From: Topomyia yanbarensis
Taxonomy: Eukaryota; Arthropoda; Insecta; Diptera; Culicidae
DNA: 64,000 nucleotides
Assembly: GCF_030247195.1 (NCBI RefSeq)
Contig: NC_080670.1
Span: forward strand, 163,566,080-163,630,079
Direction: 5' to 3'
Shown: piece by piece, positions 33,122 to 44,899 of the stretch
Numbering within the stretch: the first letter of the stretch is position 1
Layout: each line of letters starts with the position of its first letter
Program-made: the position numbers and the translations under genes
Notes under the pieces: generated by a model
Told to the model about the DNA's origin: nothing
Databases searched by the model: none
Seen by the model: the letters and a program-made list of their open reading frames with translations, nothing else

Positions 33122-34640
33122 TCAATTGAACCAATCAAAAAATGACGCATGACCGGGAACCTTAGTAATATGGGGAATCTCACTCTCTTCTAGCATTCAG
33201 AACGTTAACATACAAACGCTTTAGACTTTCGCGATCGCCCACACACACACACCAAAGAGCGCGGTATCGTAGGCATGGAAACACCCCGATGATTAAGGGG
33301 TTACACCACTGTAGAGCACGAAAAAATAGGCTTATTTCGCGAGTTTTTCTTGACGCTACAAAGAGGTTAATCGAGATCTTGTTAAATGTGATTAATAACA
33401 TAAATAATGAATCCCACAAAATATTTTTTTCGAGTAATTCCATCACAAAATGGCGGCTGTACAGCATTTCTCCCCATGGGCGTTTTTTTTTTTGGAAAGG
33501 GGCCACGGCCGGAAATCTATCACCCGTAATTTTTGATCTAGAGATAAAAACTTAAGTTTTTCTGATTCCTTATGTCAATATTTTGATTTTACGTAAAATG
33601 GCGTACTTTTGAGTGAAAAAACGTCGAAAATGTCATAAAAATCGACACAAAATTGTTAATTAAAAAAAGTTAAGCAATAAAAAAATAAAATGACCTACTG
33701 GGGAAGCTACAAATTTCCATGTTCGCACGATACTGTATCGGTCCGGAAATCTTTACCTTCGGTCTTAGCATCCTAGGTCCATTCTTTCAGTTGGTCCAAA
33801 AAATACGCTCACATTCACTTGACAACACGTCCCATAGCGACATGACCGGGACTCTAGTGATATGGGTACACTTACTCTCTTCCAGCATCTGAACACTAAT
33901 AAGTATCAAATTCACGGTCCGCGCGCAATAATTCAAGAGTAAACGCGAATATACGAAAGACCACTCGGTTATAAAATCGAATTTATGCACGCAAAGTTAC
34001 ATACACGCTAGCACATGCGAAACACACGTCAATATACAAACGTTCGAGCCCTTCGCGATCATCTACGCACACCTGAGCCCGCGATCTCATACATTGGATA
34101 ACGCCTCGATGACTAAGTGAATGTTTTAGCACTTGTAAATTTACAAACGCGATCTCAAGAGGGAACCTCTCTACTCTTGACTCTAGCTACCTATGTCCAT
34201 GCCTTTAGTTGGATTAATAAAAAATGACGCTCATATCCACTAGAAAAGACGGTCCATACTGACATGACCGGGTAACCAAGTGATATGGAAAAACACACTT
34301 TCTTCTAGCATCTGAACCGTACACCGCAAAGGAAGTACGTGTCAGATTCACGGTCACCGCGATCATCCAAGAACAAATGCGAAGATGCGAATGAATAATC
34401 GTTTATAAAATCGAATTTATACGCGCGAAGTTACATACACGCGACATAACGTTAACGTACAAACGCTCGATCCCTTCGCAATGATACATGTGATCGTGAA
34501 GTCCCTACGTCCGCACATATCTGAACCGTATAATGAATATCACATTCAGAATCACGGCCCGCTGCAATTGGTCTTAAGCAGTGCTTTTGTGGGAGCCCTT
34601 TCGAGATCCTAGCTCTACAGGTCCAATAGGGAAACTCTCA
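33122..34640 (+). repeat. ~420-bp tandem-repeat element, right part with unique end
   Basis: Units recur with a period of about 420 bp: GACCGGG at 33844 and 34266, and TTTCAGTTGG at 33785 with TTTAGTTGG at 34204. The last unit passes into a unique terminus, CAGAATCACGGCCCGC then CTTAAGCAGTG and CCTAGCTCTACAG. It ends at GGGAAACTCTCAAAAAAAG, an A-rich tail. The same terminus and tail close the inverted copy at 56.1 kb. No protein frame is conserved between units. Confidence 0.75.
33298..33720. other. Insertion within the tandem array
   Basis: About 420 bp starting GGGGTTACACCACTGTAGAG replaces the expected unit sequence and ends near CTACTGGGGAAGCTAC, after which the array word TGTTCGCACGATA resumes. 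It has no ORF with a known motif and no clear inverted ends. It resembles a dispersed insect repeat. Confidence 0.45.
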
Positions 34641-34751
34641 AAAAAAGTTTAAAAAATATCAAAAATCACTGTGATCCCTGCGAGAGATCTCTGCTTCCGA
34701 CGGTGGGTCGACGGCCTTGGCCAGCGGTATTTGCTATTAACTGAATTAAGG

Positions 34752-35041
34752 TAAAGTGAACAAGAAGTGAACTATTTCCAAACAAAACAATTGCACTTGT
34801 TGTAATATTTGTCTACGAAAATAGTCCCTTTCATTTTGCTATTTGCGGAAATTGTACATGTGAGCTTTTAGAAACATTATGGAGATATTAGCGAAACGTT
34901 TTCAAACAACTCGAACCTCCCGTACCCGGAATAAACACAATTTTTTAAAGTACCCAACCCGACTCGCACCCGGTGGTAATAAAACCCGAACCTGTACCGA
35001 TTGCAACTGGTACGGATGCGGGTAAAAGTTCCCATACCCGG
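34752..35041 (+). repeat. Direct duplication, copy 1 (empty site)
   Basis: About 290 bp starting AAAGTGAACAAGAA and containing ATTTCCAAACAAAACAATTG, CTCCCGTACCCGGAATAAAC and CAACTGGTACGGATGCGGG. It is repeated at 37066-37618. This copy retains the uninterrupted CCCTTTCATTTTGCTATT (CTTTCAT at 34828-34834), the target of the MITE found in copy 2. Confidence 0.8.
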
Positions 35042-35525
35042 TTTCTAGACCTTGGCCAGATCGCACATCTTAGACAGATGTTCTGCAAGAGTATCGGATG
35101 GTTACATGAAGTTTTCTAAAACATAATCTGAAAAATTTTAATTTTCTGACAACGCTCCATAATCCCCGCTAAACTCCAACGATTTCGCCACCTGGGCACC
35201 AGTTTGACACTACCGAACGAACGATGTTTACATTCGACGAGTTTTTATTTAAGCCAACAACATCCAGCCATAAGCATACAGTTCAAATTCAATTTGACGA
35301 AAAATTCTAGTTAAACCGTTACTTACCAAGAACGGATGTTACAATTTTATGAAAAAGAAAAGTATTTGGTCTAATGCTGTAATCTATAATCGGCGAGTAG
35401 TGCTTGTCCGAAATTTCCCATCAAAATGTATTTTGACAATATGCTTATTAGCCCTAATCAAAAAACAAACGAGATTTTTCGGCAATTAGATAGCCTGAGG
35501 TGGTTGTTTCGTGAGCCATATTTAA

Positions 35526-36044
35526 CCCTTTCATGTCCAACTTTTGTCTAGTGCATGAGTTTCAAAACTATTTTTTCTTGAAAACGGTGAGGTCAAGAAA
35601 CACGAAAAGCCTATTTTCATAAAGATAGATGCTTCCATGGCAGTGCTAGAAGCTGGTCAATTTTTGCCTTCAAATGCCCAATACAATTCTCCTAGAATAA
35701 TTGCAATAGTCCAATTACGTGGAAAACGTAGCCAACGACAGTCTAAATTGATAAGTTTTATCAGTTTTAAATAATATTGCACCATAGCGAAGATATATGA
35801 AAAAAAAAACATTTTCCGTCGTCAGCGTAAACTGTCCCTGGCAGCACTGCTCCATAGGAATCCAATCAGATTAATTGCAATAACTTCAGTTCGAGAGCTG
35901 ATCCTTATAACTATTAATATTGAAATTAAAGGCAATAATCACATTAATGAGCCTTACTTGTTTTTGTGAGCAAATCTCGCCTCAATCAAAAGTTATAGCT
36001 GTTTAAAAACGTTGTTGTCCACAAACAACATGGGCATGAATAGG
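35526..36044. mobile_element. piggyBac-type MITE, copy 2 (TTAA TSD)
   Basis: 519 bp flanked by TTAA (35522-35525 and 36045-36048). The ends CCCTTTCATGTCCAAC and (reverse complement) CCTATTCATGCCCATGTTG pair. The interior aligns with copy 1 at 7560 along its length, including CAATACAATTCTCCTAG and CACTGCTCCA. It is non-coding. Confidence 0.8.
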
Positions 36045-36063
36045 TTAAATTGTATTTGGTTAA

Positions 36064-36255
36064 TGCCCAGTTTACATTAGTGCTGGTTGCCATCTGCTGG
36101 TGCCAGCATGCTGGAAACCAGCACGCTACCAGCATAATGTAAACGCTTGCCAGCAGCTGGCACCAGCAGATGGCATGCGTTTACATTATGCTGGTAGCAT
36201 GCTGGTTGCCAGCATGCTGGCATCAGCAGATGGCAACCAGCACTAATGTCAACGC
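36064..36255. mobile_element. Foldback element rich in CCAGCATGCTGG words
   Basis: The left arm 36071-36151 and right arm 36177-36255 are near-perfect mirror images with a 25-bp centre. Both begin with TTACATTAGTGCTGG or its equivalent. Each arm itself contains shorter palindromes (CCAGCATGCTGG, TGCCATCTGCTGG), so many alternative hairpins are possible. It is non-coding and most likely a small foldback MITE. Confidence 0.75.
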
Positions 36256-37065
36256 TACATAAGCCAAAGAGAACCATGTGCCTTTTTGAGTTACATGTCC
36301 AAAAAGCGCTTTCGCAGCCAATCTAGCACTAGAAATACAATAAATTTATGTTTGATAACTGAAACAGTAATCCAAAGCAAATAAGTCAACATTTATGCTA
36401 ATGGAAGCTCGGTTGGCCTTATTAAAAATAGGTTTTATGAGCAATTTTCAATTTAACACAAATAAAAGATATTAGGTACTAATTGGACCTTAATTATATA
36501 CATTCATTCACTACCGTTATTCAGCAAAATAATCCATTCGGAAGAATGGCACTCGTCCAAGTAGTGCCATAAAAGATAATCTGAAGTGTAGTCACAGCAG
36601 GAAAGTTTCCCGTAACAAGGAAAAATGCACAAAATAATTTCACTCAGTTTCCTCATTATGGAGCGAAATTGCGTAGTGCAACGCATGGGTTAGATCGACT
36701 AGCAACGATCCATGTTTCGATTTCGCTATAATCTAATCAGCAATAAAAACTTTCTTGATTGCGTTACGCGATAAGTAGCCAGTTGTTTGTGACCACAAGA
36801 TATGTTCCTTTTGGGATGACTATGATGTGGTTAACTCGACTACCGTATATTGTTGAAACGTTAAAAAGTACGGTAATGCCAACTCACTCAATGTTTCAAG
36901 CTTTATATATCTACGCACAAAATGGTCTCAAATTTTCTCCTTATGAAGAGATATAGTGCAATAAATTCCTGTTAAATCGAGTTTCACTTTTTAAAAAGGA
37001 TTGTGAAACCAATCAAATCTACAAATGATTTTAAATCCAATGTATAGTGCATCAATTATTTAGAA

Positions 37066-37618
37066 AAAGTGAACAAGAAATGTGTAGTTATGATACTAAA
37101 ACATTACGAAACTATTTCCAAACAAAACAATTGTGCTTGTTGTAATATGTGTCTACGAGAATAGCCCCTTTCATCGAAGACTACATATTAAGAAGACTGA
37201 TATCTCTTTCCTTCCCCCATACAAACGAGAAGCGACAGAGGTTATAGCGCCTCTATTGGAGGAAGGTAGGAAGCTTAATGTAAAAATGTATATGTGGGAT
37301 GTGCATCACTATTGGAAGTACCATCTTTACCCGCAATTGGCGTTGCTGTTACTGTCTCCAGATTCTGGACAGAGTTGCCAGTCTTCTTGATATGGAGTCT
37401 TCGCTTTCATTTTGCTATTTACGAAAATTGGTCATGTGAGCTTTCAAAAACATTACACAGATATTAGCGAAACGTTTTCAAACAACTCGACCCTCCCGTA
37501 CCCGGAATAAACACAATTTTTTGAAGTACCCAACCCCACTTGTACCCAGTGGTAACAAAACTCGAACCTGTACCGATTGCAACTGGTACGGATGCGGGTA
37601 AAAGGTTCCAATACCCGC
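37066..37618 (+). repeat. Direct duplication, copy 2 (interrupted)
   Basis: This is the second copy of the ~290-bp sequence at 34752. It diverges by scattered substitutions and small indels and is split by the MITE at 37175-37403. Confidence 0.8.
37175..37403. mobile_element. CGAAGACT MITE, 229 bp, 7-bp TSD, empty site known
   Basis: The left end CGAAGACTACATATTAAGAA and the right end reverse complement CGAAGACTCCATATCAAGAA match at 18 of 20 positions and continue AGACTG. CTTTCAT is duplicated at 37168-37174 and 37404-37410. The duplicated host sequence at 34752 keeps the single, uninterrupted site. It encodes nothing recognisable. Confidence 0.88.
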
Positions 37619-37619
37619 T

Positions 37620-40590
37620 CACATATATTGAAATCCAATGAAAAACCATACTGTATTTAGCTATCCTTGCAAAACTACTCAACACCGTTTTAGCGGGTTA
37701 CTGACGATTGCCTTTCGAAAGTTCCGGGTATTCTCCGTTGCAAACATCCATGATTGCAACACACCGATGGCTTCGTCGATCGGCAAACTTGTCCAACCTG
37801 AACATTTAATGTTAGTTTGAATGAATCCGAATACTGGCAACTTATTATTGTTGTACATCGATCATGCAACTCAGCTCCGGGGGTTGGCTCAGGGAGCCAC
37901 GAAACAATGAACATTATTCAATTTTCCACTACTGCACCGGTTGACGCAGCCAATGATCCATCGAACATTTTCGATCTTTCTGCTCCCCGGTGCATCCATG
38001 TTGTTACTCGAGGCGTACGAATGCAAGAAAGCAAAAAAAAATACAGCGAATTCGCGGCATTCGAAGTTTTGTTTACCTCGCTCAATTCCGTAAGCGATCT
38101 TGCATGCACGTAACTCGCCTGAAGTACCTATTGGTACACTGCACTGATGCATTCCCTTTCGGAGGACGATCACCTATTAAAACTGTAACACAAACGGATC
38201 GATGGGAACCTGAACCTGCACCGACCAATCAAACTCAACCTATGGTTTCGGTATTGCATTTCCCATTTATTTCAATTATATGGTTGAATGCAGCTCCACG
38301 TCGTCTTTCTCACAAGCTCTGAAAAAGTGGATTCCATTCAGGCCTGAATTCTATCCACATTAGTTTGGCGGAAAATAAACGGAATCGATTCAATTGAGAC
38401 CTACTGCTGTCCTGGAAGATTTATTCGCAGATCATTACCCATCATTATTACATCTGATAGTTTCGATAGATTTATATGAACATGGGTTCACCGCTGTGAA
38501 TCGTTGAAGGCACTATTTGATTTTCATATTGATTTAGTTGGAAAAAAAAACAATGTCACTCACCCACTGCATTGCGACACTTTATATTGTTATTCGGACA
38601 CCTTCAAACAACTGCTCTCTATCTCTTCAGCACCCAATCAGCAACTACGATCAATGTTGGTATGTTTTTCACAGATTCTGTCTTCGTTGAAACCGCTTCA
38701 GAACTTCTGTTCTCACTACACGCAGCACTGCCTCTTAGGCTTTCTTTTTTCCCGAAACAGTATTGACCAATCAGGTCAGATTAGCGCATTCCAGCACCAA
38801 ACAAAGGCACAAAACCAATGAACCACCCGAAAATAATAATAGTCCATCGAAACTCCCGGAAAGTCGCGTCTACTCGCGTCGGATGTCGTTACCAGACTGA
38901 TCTCTAGCGGATGGTAAGTCTCGAGAAATTTTCGGTGTCCCGAGATTATGTTATGGCACTTTGCTGCCCCGTCTTCTCCCATCAGGCTGTGGGTCCGCGA
39001 GATGCAGCAGCATGATCCACCGATATACTCTCCGGTCGGCACACGTGGAGTTGTAGGTATACCTATGCATCTGTGGGGCTCCCACGAGAGTCGATCAAGC
39101 GAGAGCGAAAATGTTCGATGTTTTTCTTCTGTTGCGATGTTTTCTTTGTGGTCCCTGTGCTCTCGTGTTTCTATTTGTACCATTTGTATCTAGTAGAATT
39201 GAGCCCCAATATTTTCATCTTTGGGTTGCATCTTCTGCTGCTGCTACTGCTGCTTCTACTGCGGCAGCATTTGTTTTGGTTGTCCGTTTCGTTGATCGTC
39301 AAGCTGCGTCATTATGATGAGGTGTGATGTAAAGTTCAGCGCACTTGATTTTTTTTGTTACACTTTGCTGTGTTTATTTTTGCAGCTACGCAAGCGTTGT
39401 ATATGAGAAGAGACAATTATATTTTTTTAACTAATTATAATTTAGTTCAACATTGCTTCGTTTTATGGCTTGAATGGAAGACAGATGGATTATTTGTATT
39501 CCCAAGGCTAACGGAAATGTCAAGAAGGTGTCCGGTTAAATTGTTTTTGTACTGGTATGGCTTGTATATTTGGTAAGGCACAAGTTCACGCATATTTCAT
39601 AAGATAAGTCTGAAAAAAAACGATAAAATCGGATTCTATCATAATTTCACATTACTGAGGTTCCTAAACCCTACATTTTTTTTCACAGAGAGTTTTTTTC
39701 CATCATGAACGGTTTTCGTTTTATTGACATTTTAATACGTCTGTCACGTTACGCAATTTTCGCAGTGAGTTTTGGGGTTACTCGATGAAATTGAAAAATA
39801 TGTTCCGTTGGCTCAAAAATTAGCGTGAACACAGTTCTAAGTTGAAGCTTGGAAAACTAAGAAGAGCTAGAAAGATCGTTTTCCTGAATAAAAATTTTGT
39901 TTTCAATTTTACGGACTATTCTCAATTATCTGTTACGTGAAAAAGTGGCAGTAGCACTACCGTACCGCACCACAGTGGCCCGACGAGTGACAAAACCCCC
40001 AAAATCAATGTCTTGTAATTCTTTTGTGAATATTTATTTTATTTTTCTATTAGTTTGAATAAAAGTATCTCAAAGTTTTACGATAATCGGAAGAAAAATG
40101 AATTTTTATCATATCGTTGAAACAAGTGATGTCGAAGATTTCTGTTCAATTCAATTCATTAGAATTTTTAGTACCTTTGAATTTCAAATAGCGATATCTC
40201 AAGAACTACACAGCCGATTGGAGCAATTTTAAGTTCATTGGAATGAAGAATGAATATACTAAACTTTTTTTTGTACAAAGCTGATTTCCTTTGCTCTTCA
40301 CCAAAAAAACCCAATTGAAAAATTTAATATCATATCAGTAATTAATCTTTATACGTTTTCCAATTTTTGAGATAATCTCCCATGGGTCACTTATCATGAA
40401 TCTTACTCAAAATTTAGTGTAGTTTCAAGAAATGAAATATGGAAATGGAATTTCAAAACTGATAGCAGAAATGGATTCAGCGACCCAAAATTAGTTAAAA
40501 GTTTTAGCCACATAGACCAATTTTTATAATTTTGTCACAACTTTGTATGAACAGTAGACTGCCCAGAAAAATGATGAATTTTTGAAAACT
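37620..40590. other. Unassigned DNA, partly moderate GC
   Basis: No gene recognised. 37.7-38.3 kb and 38.9-39.3 kb are less AT-rich and contain several overlapping frames of 80-135 codons on both strands without known motifs. A CTGCTGCTGCTACTGCTGC run lies near 39235. From about 39.9 kb the sequence resembles a dispersed repeat leading into the long palindrome. Confidence 0.4.
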
Positions 40591-40592
40591 CA

Positions 40593-41700
40593 ATCGGCCC
40601 ACCCCTGAGTCGATTCCTAGTCCCACCAGGAGTACTTGCACCAAATTTGAAGCAAATCGGACAAGTCTAGCTACCGGACCAACGTGCCTGAAGTTTGCAA
40701 GGGATTTTTCAACAATTTACATGGAGAAAACCCACTAGTTCGTATTTTCGCCACTAGGTGGCACTGTATGCATCGTATTATCACTGTAAGTGAAAATAAG
40801 AAAGATAATTTAATTGTCTACAATTTTGTCGAAGACTGCTAGTCAATCCGGCTTTATTAAAAGAAGTTATTAAACATTTAACGAAGTGATGTCTGAGTCA
40901 GTTTTGCATGGGGCCTAACAGTGTATGGTTGTGTATCAGTACTCGAGTCCCGCGAACTATACATTTTTGTGAAACAATGGTAAGATTTAGCTAAATAGAA
41001 AGTTTAGAAGAATTGTAGTAAATAATACGAGTTATGTTTTGGTTAAAAAATTAGTTCCACATTTGACCGCATAGAGGGCGCCAACACTAACTTTTGTAAA
41101 AGAGAGATAGAGTATCAAGATGTTCGGAAGAAATACTGAAAAATGCATCTTCTATAACTTTGTAGAAGACACCAAATTTCTATCTCTCTCCGTTGAAAAG
41201 TTAGTGTTGGCGCCCTCTACGCGGTAATATGTGGAACTAAAATTTTCTAATCAAAACATGACTCGTTTTATTTACTATAATTCTTCTGAACGTACTATTT
41301 AGCTAAACCTAATGATTATTTCACAAAAATGTTTAGTTCGTACGAATCGAGTACTGATACACAATCATGTACTGTTAGGCCCCATGTAAAACTGGCTCAG
41401 ACATCACTTCGTTAAAAGTTTAATAACTTCTTTTAAAAAAGTCGGATTGACTAGCAGTCTTCGAGAAAGTTGTAGACAATTAAATTATTTTTCTTATTTT
41501 GACTTACAGTGAAAATACGATGCATACAGTGCCACCTAGTGGCGAAAATGCGAGCTAGTGGGGTTTCTCCTTGTAAATTGTTGAAAAATCCCATGCAAAT
41601 TTCAGGCACGTTGGTCCGGTAGCTAGACTTGTCCGATTTGCTTCAAATTTGGTGCAGGTACTCCTGGTGGGACTAGGAATCGACTCAATTGTGGGCCGAT
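40593..41700. repeat. Long palindrome, ~520-bp arms, 66-bp loop
   Basis: The left arm 40593-41112 and right arm 41179-41700 are inverted copies of each other. Paired landmarks are GAGTCGATTCCTAGTCCCAC, GGACCAACGTGCCTGAA, CGCCACTAGGTGGCACTGTA, CATCACTTCGTTAA (as its complement) and AGAGGGCGCCAACACTAACT. Differences are scattered single bases. A transcript through it would fold into a long hairpin. No ORF is conserved. It could be the outcome of inverted tandem duplication or a very long-armed foldback element. Confidence 0.88.
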
Positions 41701-41930
41701 AGGGGTCAGTTTTTTTCTGTCACTCTAATGAACAGGTCTTTCTGTTCGTCCAATATTTTCCAAAATTTGCCAATAGTATTCAATTTGTTTGACGTAAAAT
41801 CAAAGTGAATCATTCACATAACCATTTCATCTGTTGATTTACGTGTTAATATTTGTGAATATTGTGAGAATATAGAGAGTGATTTCATCGTCACATTCAG
41901 ATAACTGTGTAATGCACCCGCGTGAGTCAA

Positions 41931-42093
41931 CCCAGTAAAGTTCAGCCGGAAATGATCCGGAATTCCGGTTTGGTTCCTGTTAGTATTCCGGCTCCAGTGA
42001 CGATTCTAATTAGAATCGGTTGTGTCACTGGAGCCGGAGTACTAACTAGAACCAGTCGGAATTCCGGCTCATTTCCGACTGAACTTTACTGGG
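41931..42093. mobile_element. Palindromic MITE, 163 bp
   Basis: CCCAGTAAAGTTCAGCCGGA at the left mirrors the right end TCCGACTGAACTTTACTGGG. Pairing extends through GGAATTCCGG and CTCCAGTGAC to a centre at about 42012. The flanks share AA only. It is non-coding. Confidence 0.75.
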
Positions 42094-42914
42094 AAGCCGC
42101 CTAAATACACCCGATCGCTCCGCGTAGCGCCATCTATAAATGACTAGTTGACGCAACGATTTCACTGATGATGGAGGAGATTTCTTGCACCCTAATTAAT
42201 TGAGAGCAAAACGAGAGTGAAATTGTTTTCAATATTTATATATTTTATCCAAATAATTTTCTTATTGTAATTACGGGCTAGACAAGGTAAGTTATATTAA
42301 TTTTACACTGAAGTGATGAATAAGCCCCTCACAAATAACCTGCCCTACTAACACAAACTCCTATTTCTGAAACTCCTATGAAAATAGTATGGGTTCCCTG
42401 CACTTTCACAAGTAGATGTTGAACTAACATTCTTTCCCTTCCTCGGCGATTGTAAGGATAAGGTTAGGTGTTTACTCTGACGCTTGTTTCACTATGAAGA
42501 AAAAGCGTTTATCCCAAATGTTTTTTTTCCTTGCGACACGATATGGTGGATATCTTATTGAATATTAGCTGATGCGTGGAGCGTACCATTTGAACCAATA
42601 TATTTTTATTTTTTAATTCCTGAAAGTGCATTCTCCTCAGCATCTACGACATAAGGTTTTCCATGGTATGACGTCTGATTACAGTACTTGCACACAGCAA
42701 TCTGAACTTCAGCGTTTATTTATTTATTTATTTAAGAGTGATTTGTTCAATTTTCGTTCCGTTATGTTTGACTTGTATAGTAAAGTAGGAGGTGATAGGC
42801 CATTCGATTCGAATCCTCATCATAAAAGCACAATTAGGAACACCCGTCCATCTGTTATACTCGTTTCTCCAAGTATTCTACTCCGGATTCTACTGCTCCG
42901 AATTAGAGATAGTC

Positions 42915-43175
42915 AAGTTTTAATTTTTTCGAACCCGAACCCGAGAGCATGAAAACTGAAAAACCCGCACCTGACCCTAGTCCGAAAGTAAAGAATTCGA
43001 AAAACCCGACCCGATCCCGAACATTTTAAAATTGGAAAACCCAAACCCGGCCCGAACCCGACAATAAAATTTTTGTGAAACCCGAAACCGACCCAAACCC
43101 GAGAATTTCAAAAATTGAAAACCTGAACCCGACCCGAACCAGAAAATTTATATTTTGAGAAACTCGATCCGAACC
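42915..43175 (+). repeat. Degenerate CCCGACCCGAACCCGA tandem array
   Basis: Five or six units of about 45-50 bp alternate a CCCGACCCGAACCCGA-like core with an A/T-rich spacer such as AATTTCAAAAATTG. Shorter versions occur at 34.9-35.04, 37.48-37.62 and 45.52-45.64 kb. Confidence 0.7.
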
Positions 43176-43620
43176 TGACTTATTTATACGGAGAATCAAA
43201 CAAAAACTCGAAGATTTTTAATTTTAGACACCGAGCTGGATCTTAGGCTCATCTAAGAATTATAGAATCACTCGAACCTGAAGTAGAACCATACGCGTTA
43301 TATCTGGTGGTTCCTGCAAGAGTAGTTTTGTATAATTTATTATATTTAATTAATTAAGCTATGGCAATAGGGCATTCGTATTCGATGGTTTACACGACGC
43401 CACCCGCGCTACTGGTTGGCACGGTCAAACTTGTATCGAAGTGCTTCAATCAAGATTCTCTGACGCGTTCTTCATTTCACATCATTAGCGTTAGGACGAT
43501 CGTATATGATGGGGTATATAATTTCTTTTATGCTTCAGATAGTACAGTATGCGCGCCAGTAGAGATGCTTCGACATCTCCAATGGAGTTCTCGGAATGAC
43601 TCCAAACTTCTACAAATTCT

Positions 43621-43930
43621 CTAATGGCTTAAACAGAACACACAATATTAAGATCAATTCCTTAAGATCGTGTAAATTGTCAGAAAGTGCTTTTTTCGTA
43701 TAGTGGCACTAGTATACCATCACCATATGAGTGCCATCGTTTTTCATGATGAGTGTGATGGTATACTAGCGCCACTATCAAATCAGTGGTACATATATGA
43801 AACAAGCACCTTCTGCCAGATTGTTCCAAGGCTAAACCGTTGCATGATCCGGATTCCTTCATGAAAATACATGAATTTTCACGATCTTAAGGAATCGATC
43901 GCGATCGTGTGTTCTGTTCAAGCCATTAGT
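43621..43930. mobile_element. Nested foldback MITE, ~310 bp
   Basis: The outer arms CTAATGGCTTAAACAGAACA and its mirror at 43910-43930 continue through CCTTAAGATCGTG. An inner pair, AGTGGCACTAGTATACCATC and GATGGTATACTAGCGCCACT, closes around a ~30-bp centre. It is non-coding. Confidence 0.72.
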
Positions 43931-44695
43931 GGATTTGCAGAAGTTTCAAGTAAAAAGCGTGTTTTGTACCGTAGGTTATGAATGCCATCAGTGCATCTAG
44001 CGCCGGTACTCCATCATTAAAATTTATCTCGGTAGAGATTCAACGTGTCCTCCATTTGTCTATCTGTGAACCATAGCTAAAGCAAGGACAATCAGAAACC
44101 TGGCGGAAAGCTTTCTGTTGGAGGACTTGGTGCCTGGGGCGATGTTGATTCAAATCCGAAATTTTACGTGATTTGATTTAAAATGGAATCTACTATGTTT
44201 TCTGTTTAAGTTTGATGGAACAAAGATAGTCTCTAGAAAATAAATTTTCTGCTGCTTGAATTATCTGCTTTTAAAAAAATAAATAAGACTATGTGCCTTT
44301 TTCAAATGTTGTTCATTTTGATCCACCATTGAGTTCTTGTCGCCCTGTCTCACGAACACTTCTGCAGCTTCCTGGTTGAAAACAATCCCATTTGCTTTTG
44401 CCGTCTTTGTTGGTAATTTTCCACCAGCTAGTGGTGTAGTATTTGTGTCATGTCACACGTGTACGTATATGAGCCGTAGAAAAGTCTATGATGCCACCAA
44501 AGTATCACCAAATTTGTGAGTTCAATATATGGGAATTGTCAATTTGTCCTCGGGCTGCAACGGCATTTGTAGTCAATGGTTTAAAAGCATCTCGTGAATC
44601 GCAATTATGCTAAGAATATACAAATCTTGCTGCATTTAAATTTGATTATCATTTTAATTCATGTTTATGTTAACAATATACATAGTTAAATCTTA

Positions 44696-44898
44696 CACAC
44701 ATAGAAAAAATGAAAGTTACATTTAACGTAAACAAAATTGCAACGTATTTTGCTGTCTAATAATGGAATTTTACATGTTTTGACATGTGAAATAAAATAT
44801 TGTGTCTCTTTTAATGTAGAACTCGGTTGAATGGAGATGGAGAATTTTGAACAAAGCGCATTTTTACATGTTCTTGAATGTAAATTCAAGTGAATGGC
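44696..44898. mobile_element. ACATGTAAAA MITE family, copy 2 (inverted)
   Basis: Reverse-complement copy of the element at 17646-17862. Shared words include GAAAGTTACATTTAACGTAA, AATTTTACATGTTTTGACAT and TTTTTACATGTTCTTGAATG. It is non-coding. Confidence 0.62.
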
Positions 44899-44899
44899 G

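Noticed and set aside
34752..37618. Direct repeats considered as LTRs
   Set aside because: No TG..CA ends, no primer-binding site or polypurine tract, and no coding region between. A simple duplication fits better.
38776..39327. Overlapping frames of 68-135 codons on both strands, one with a leucine run
   Set aside because: The leucines come from a CTG/CTA trinucleotide run. Frames overlap on both strands and none has a domain.
42915..43175. Considered as a CRISPR-like array
   Set aside because: Units are degenerate and of unequal length, spacers are not unique sequence, and the genome is eukaryotic.
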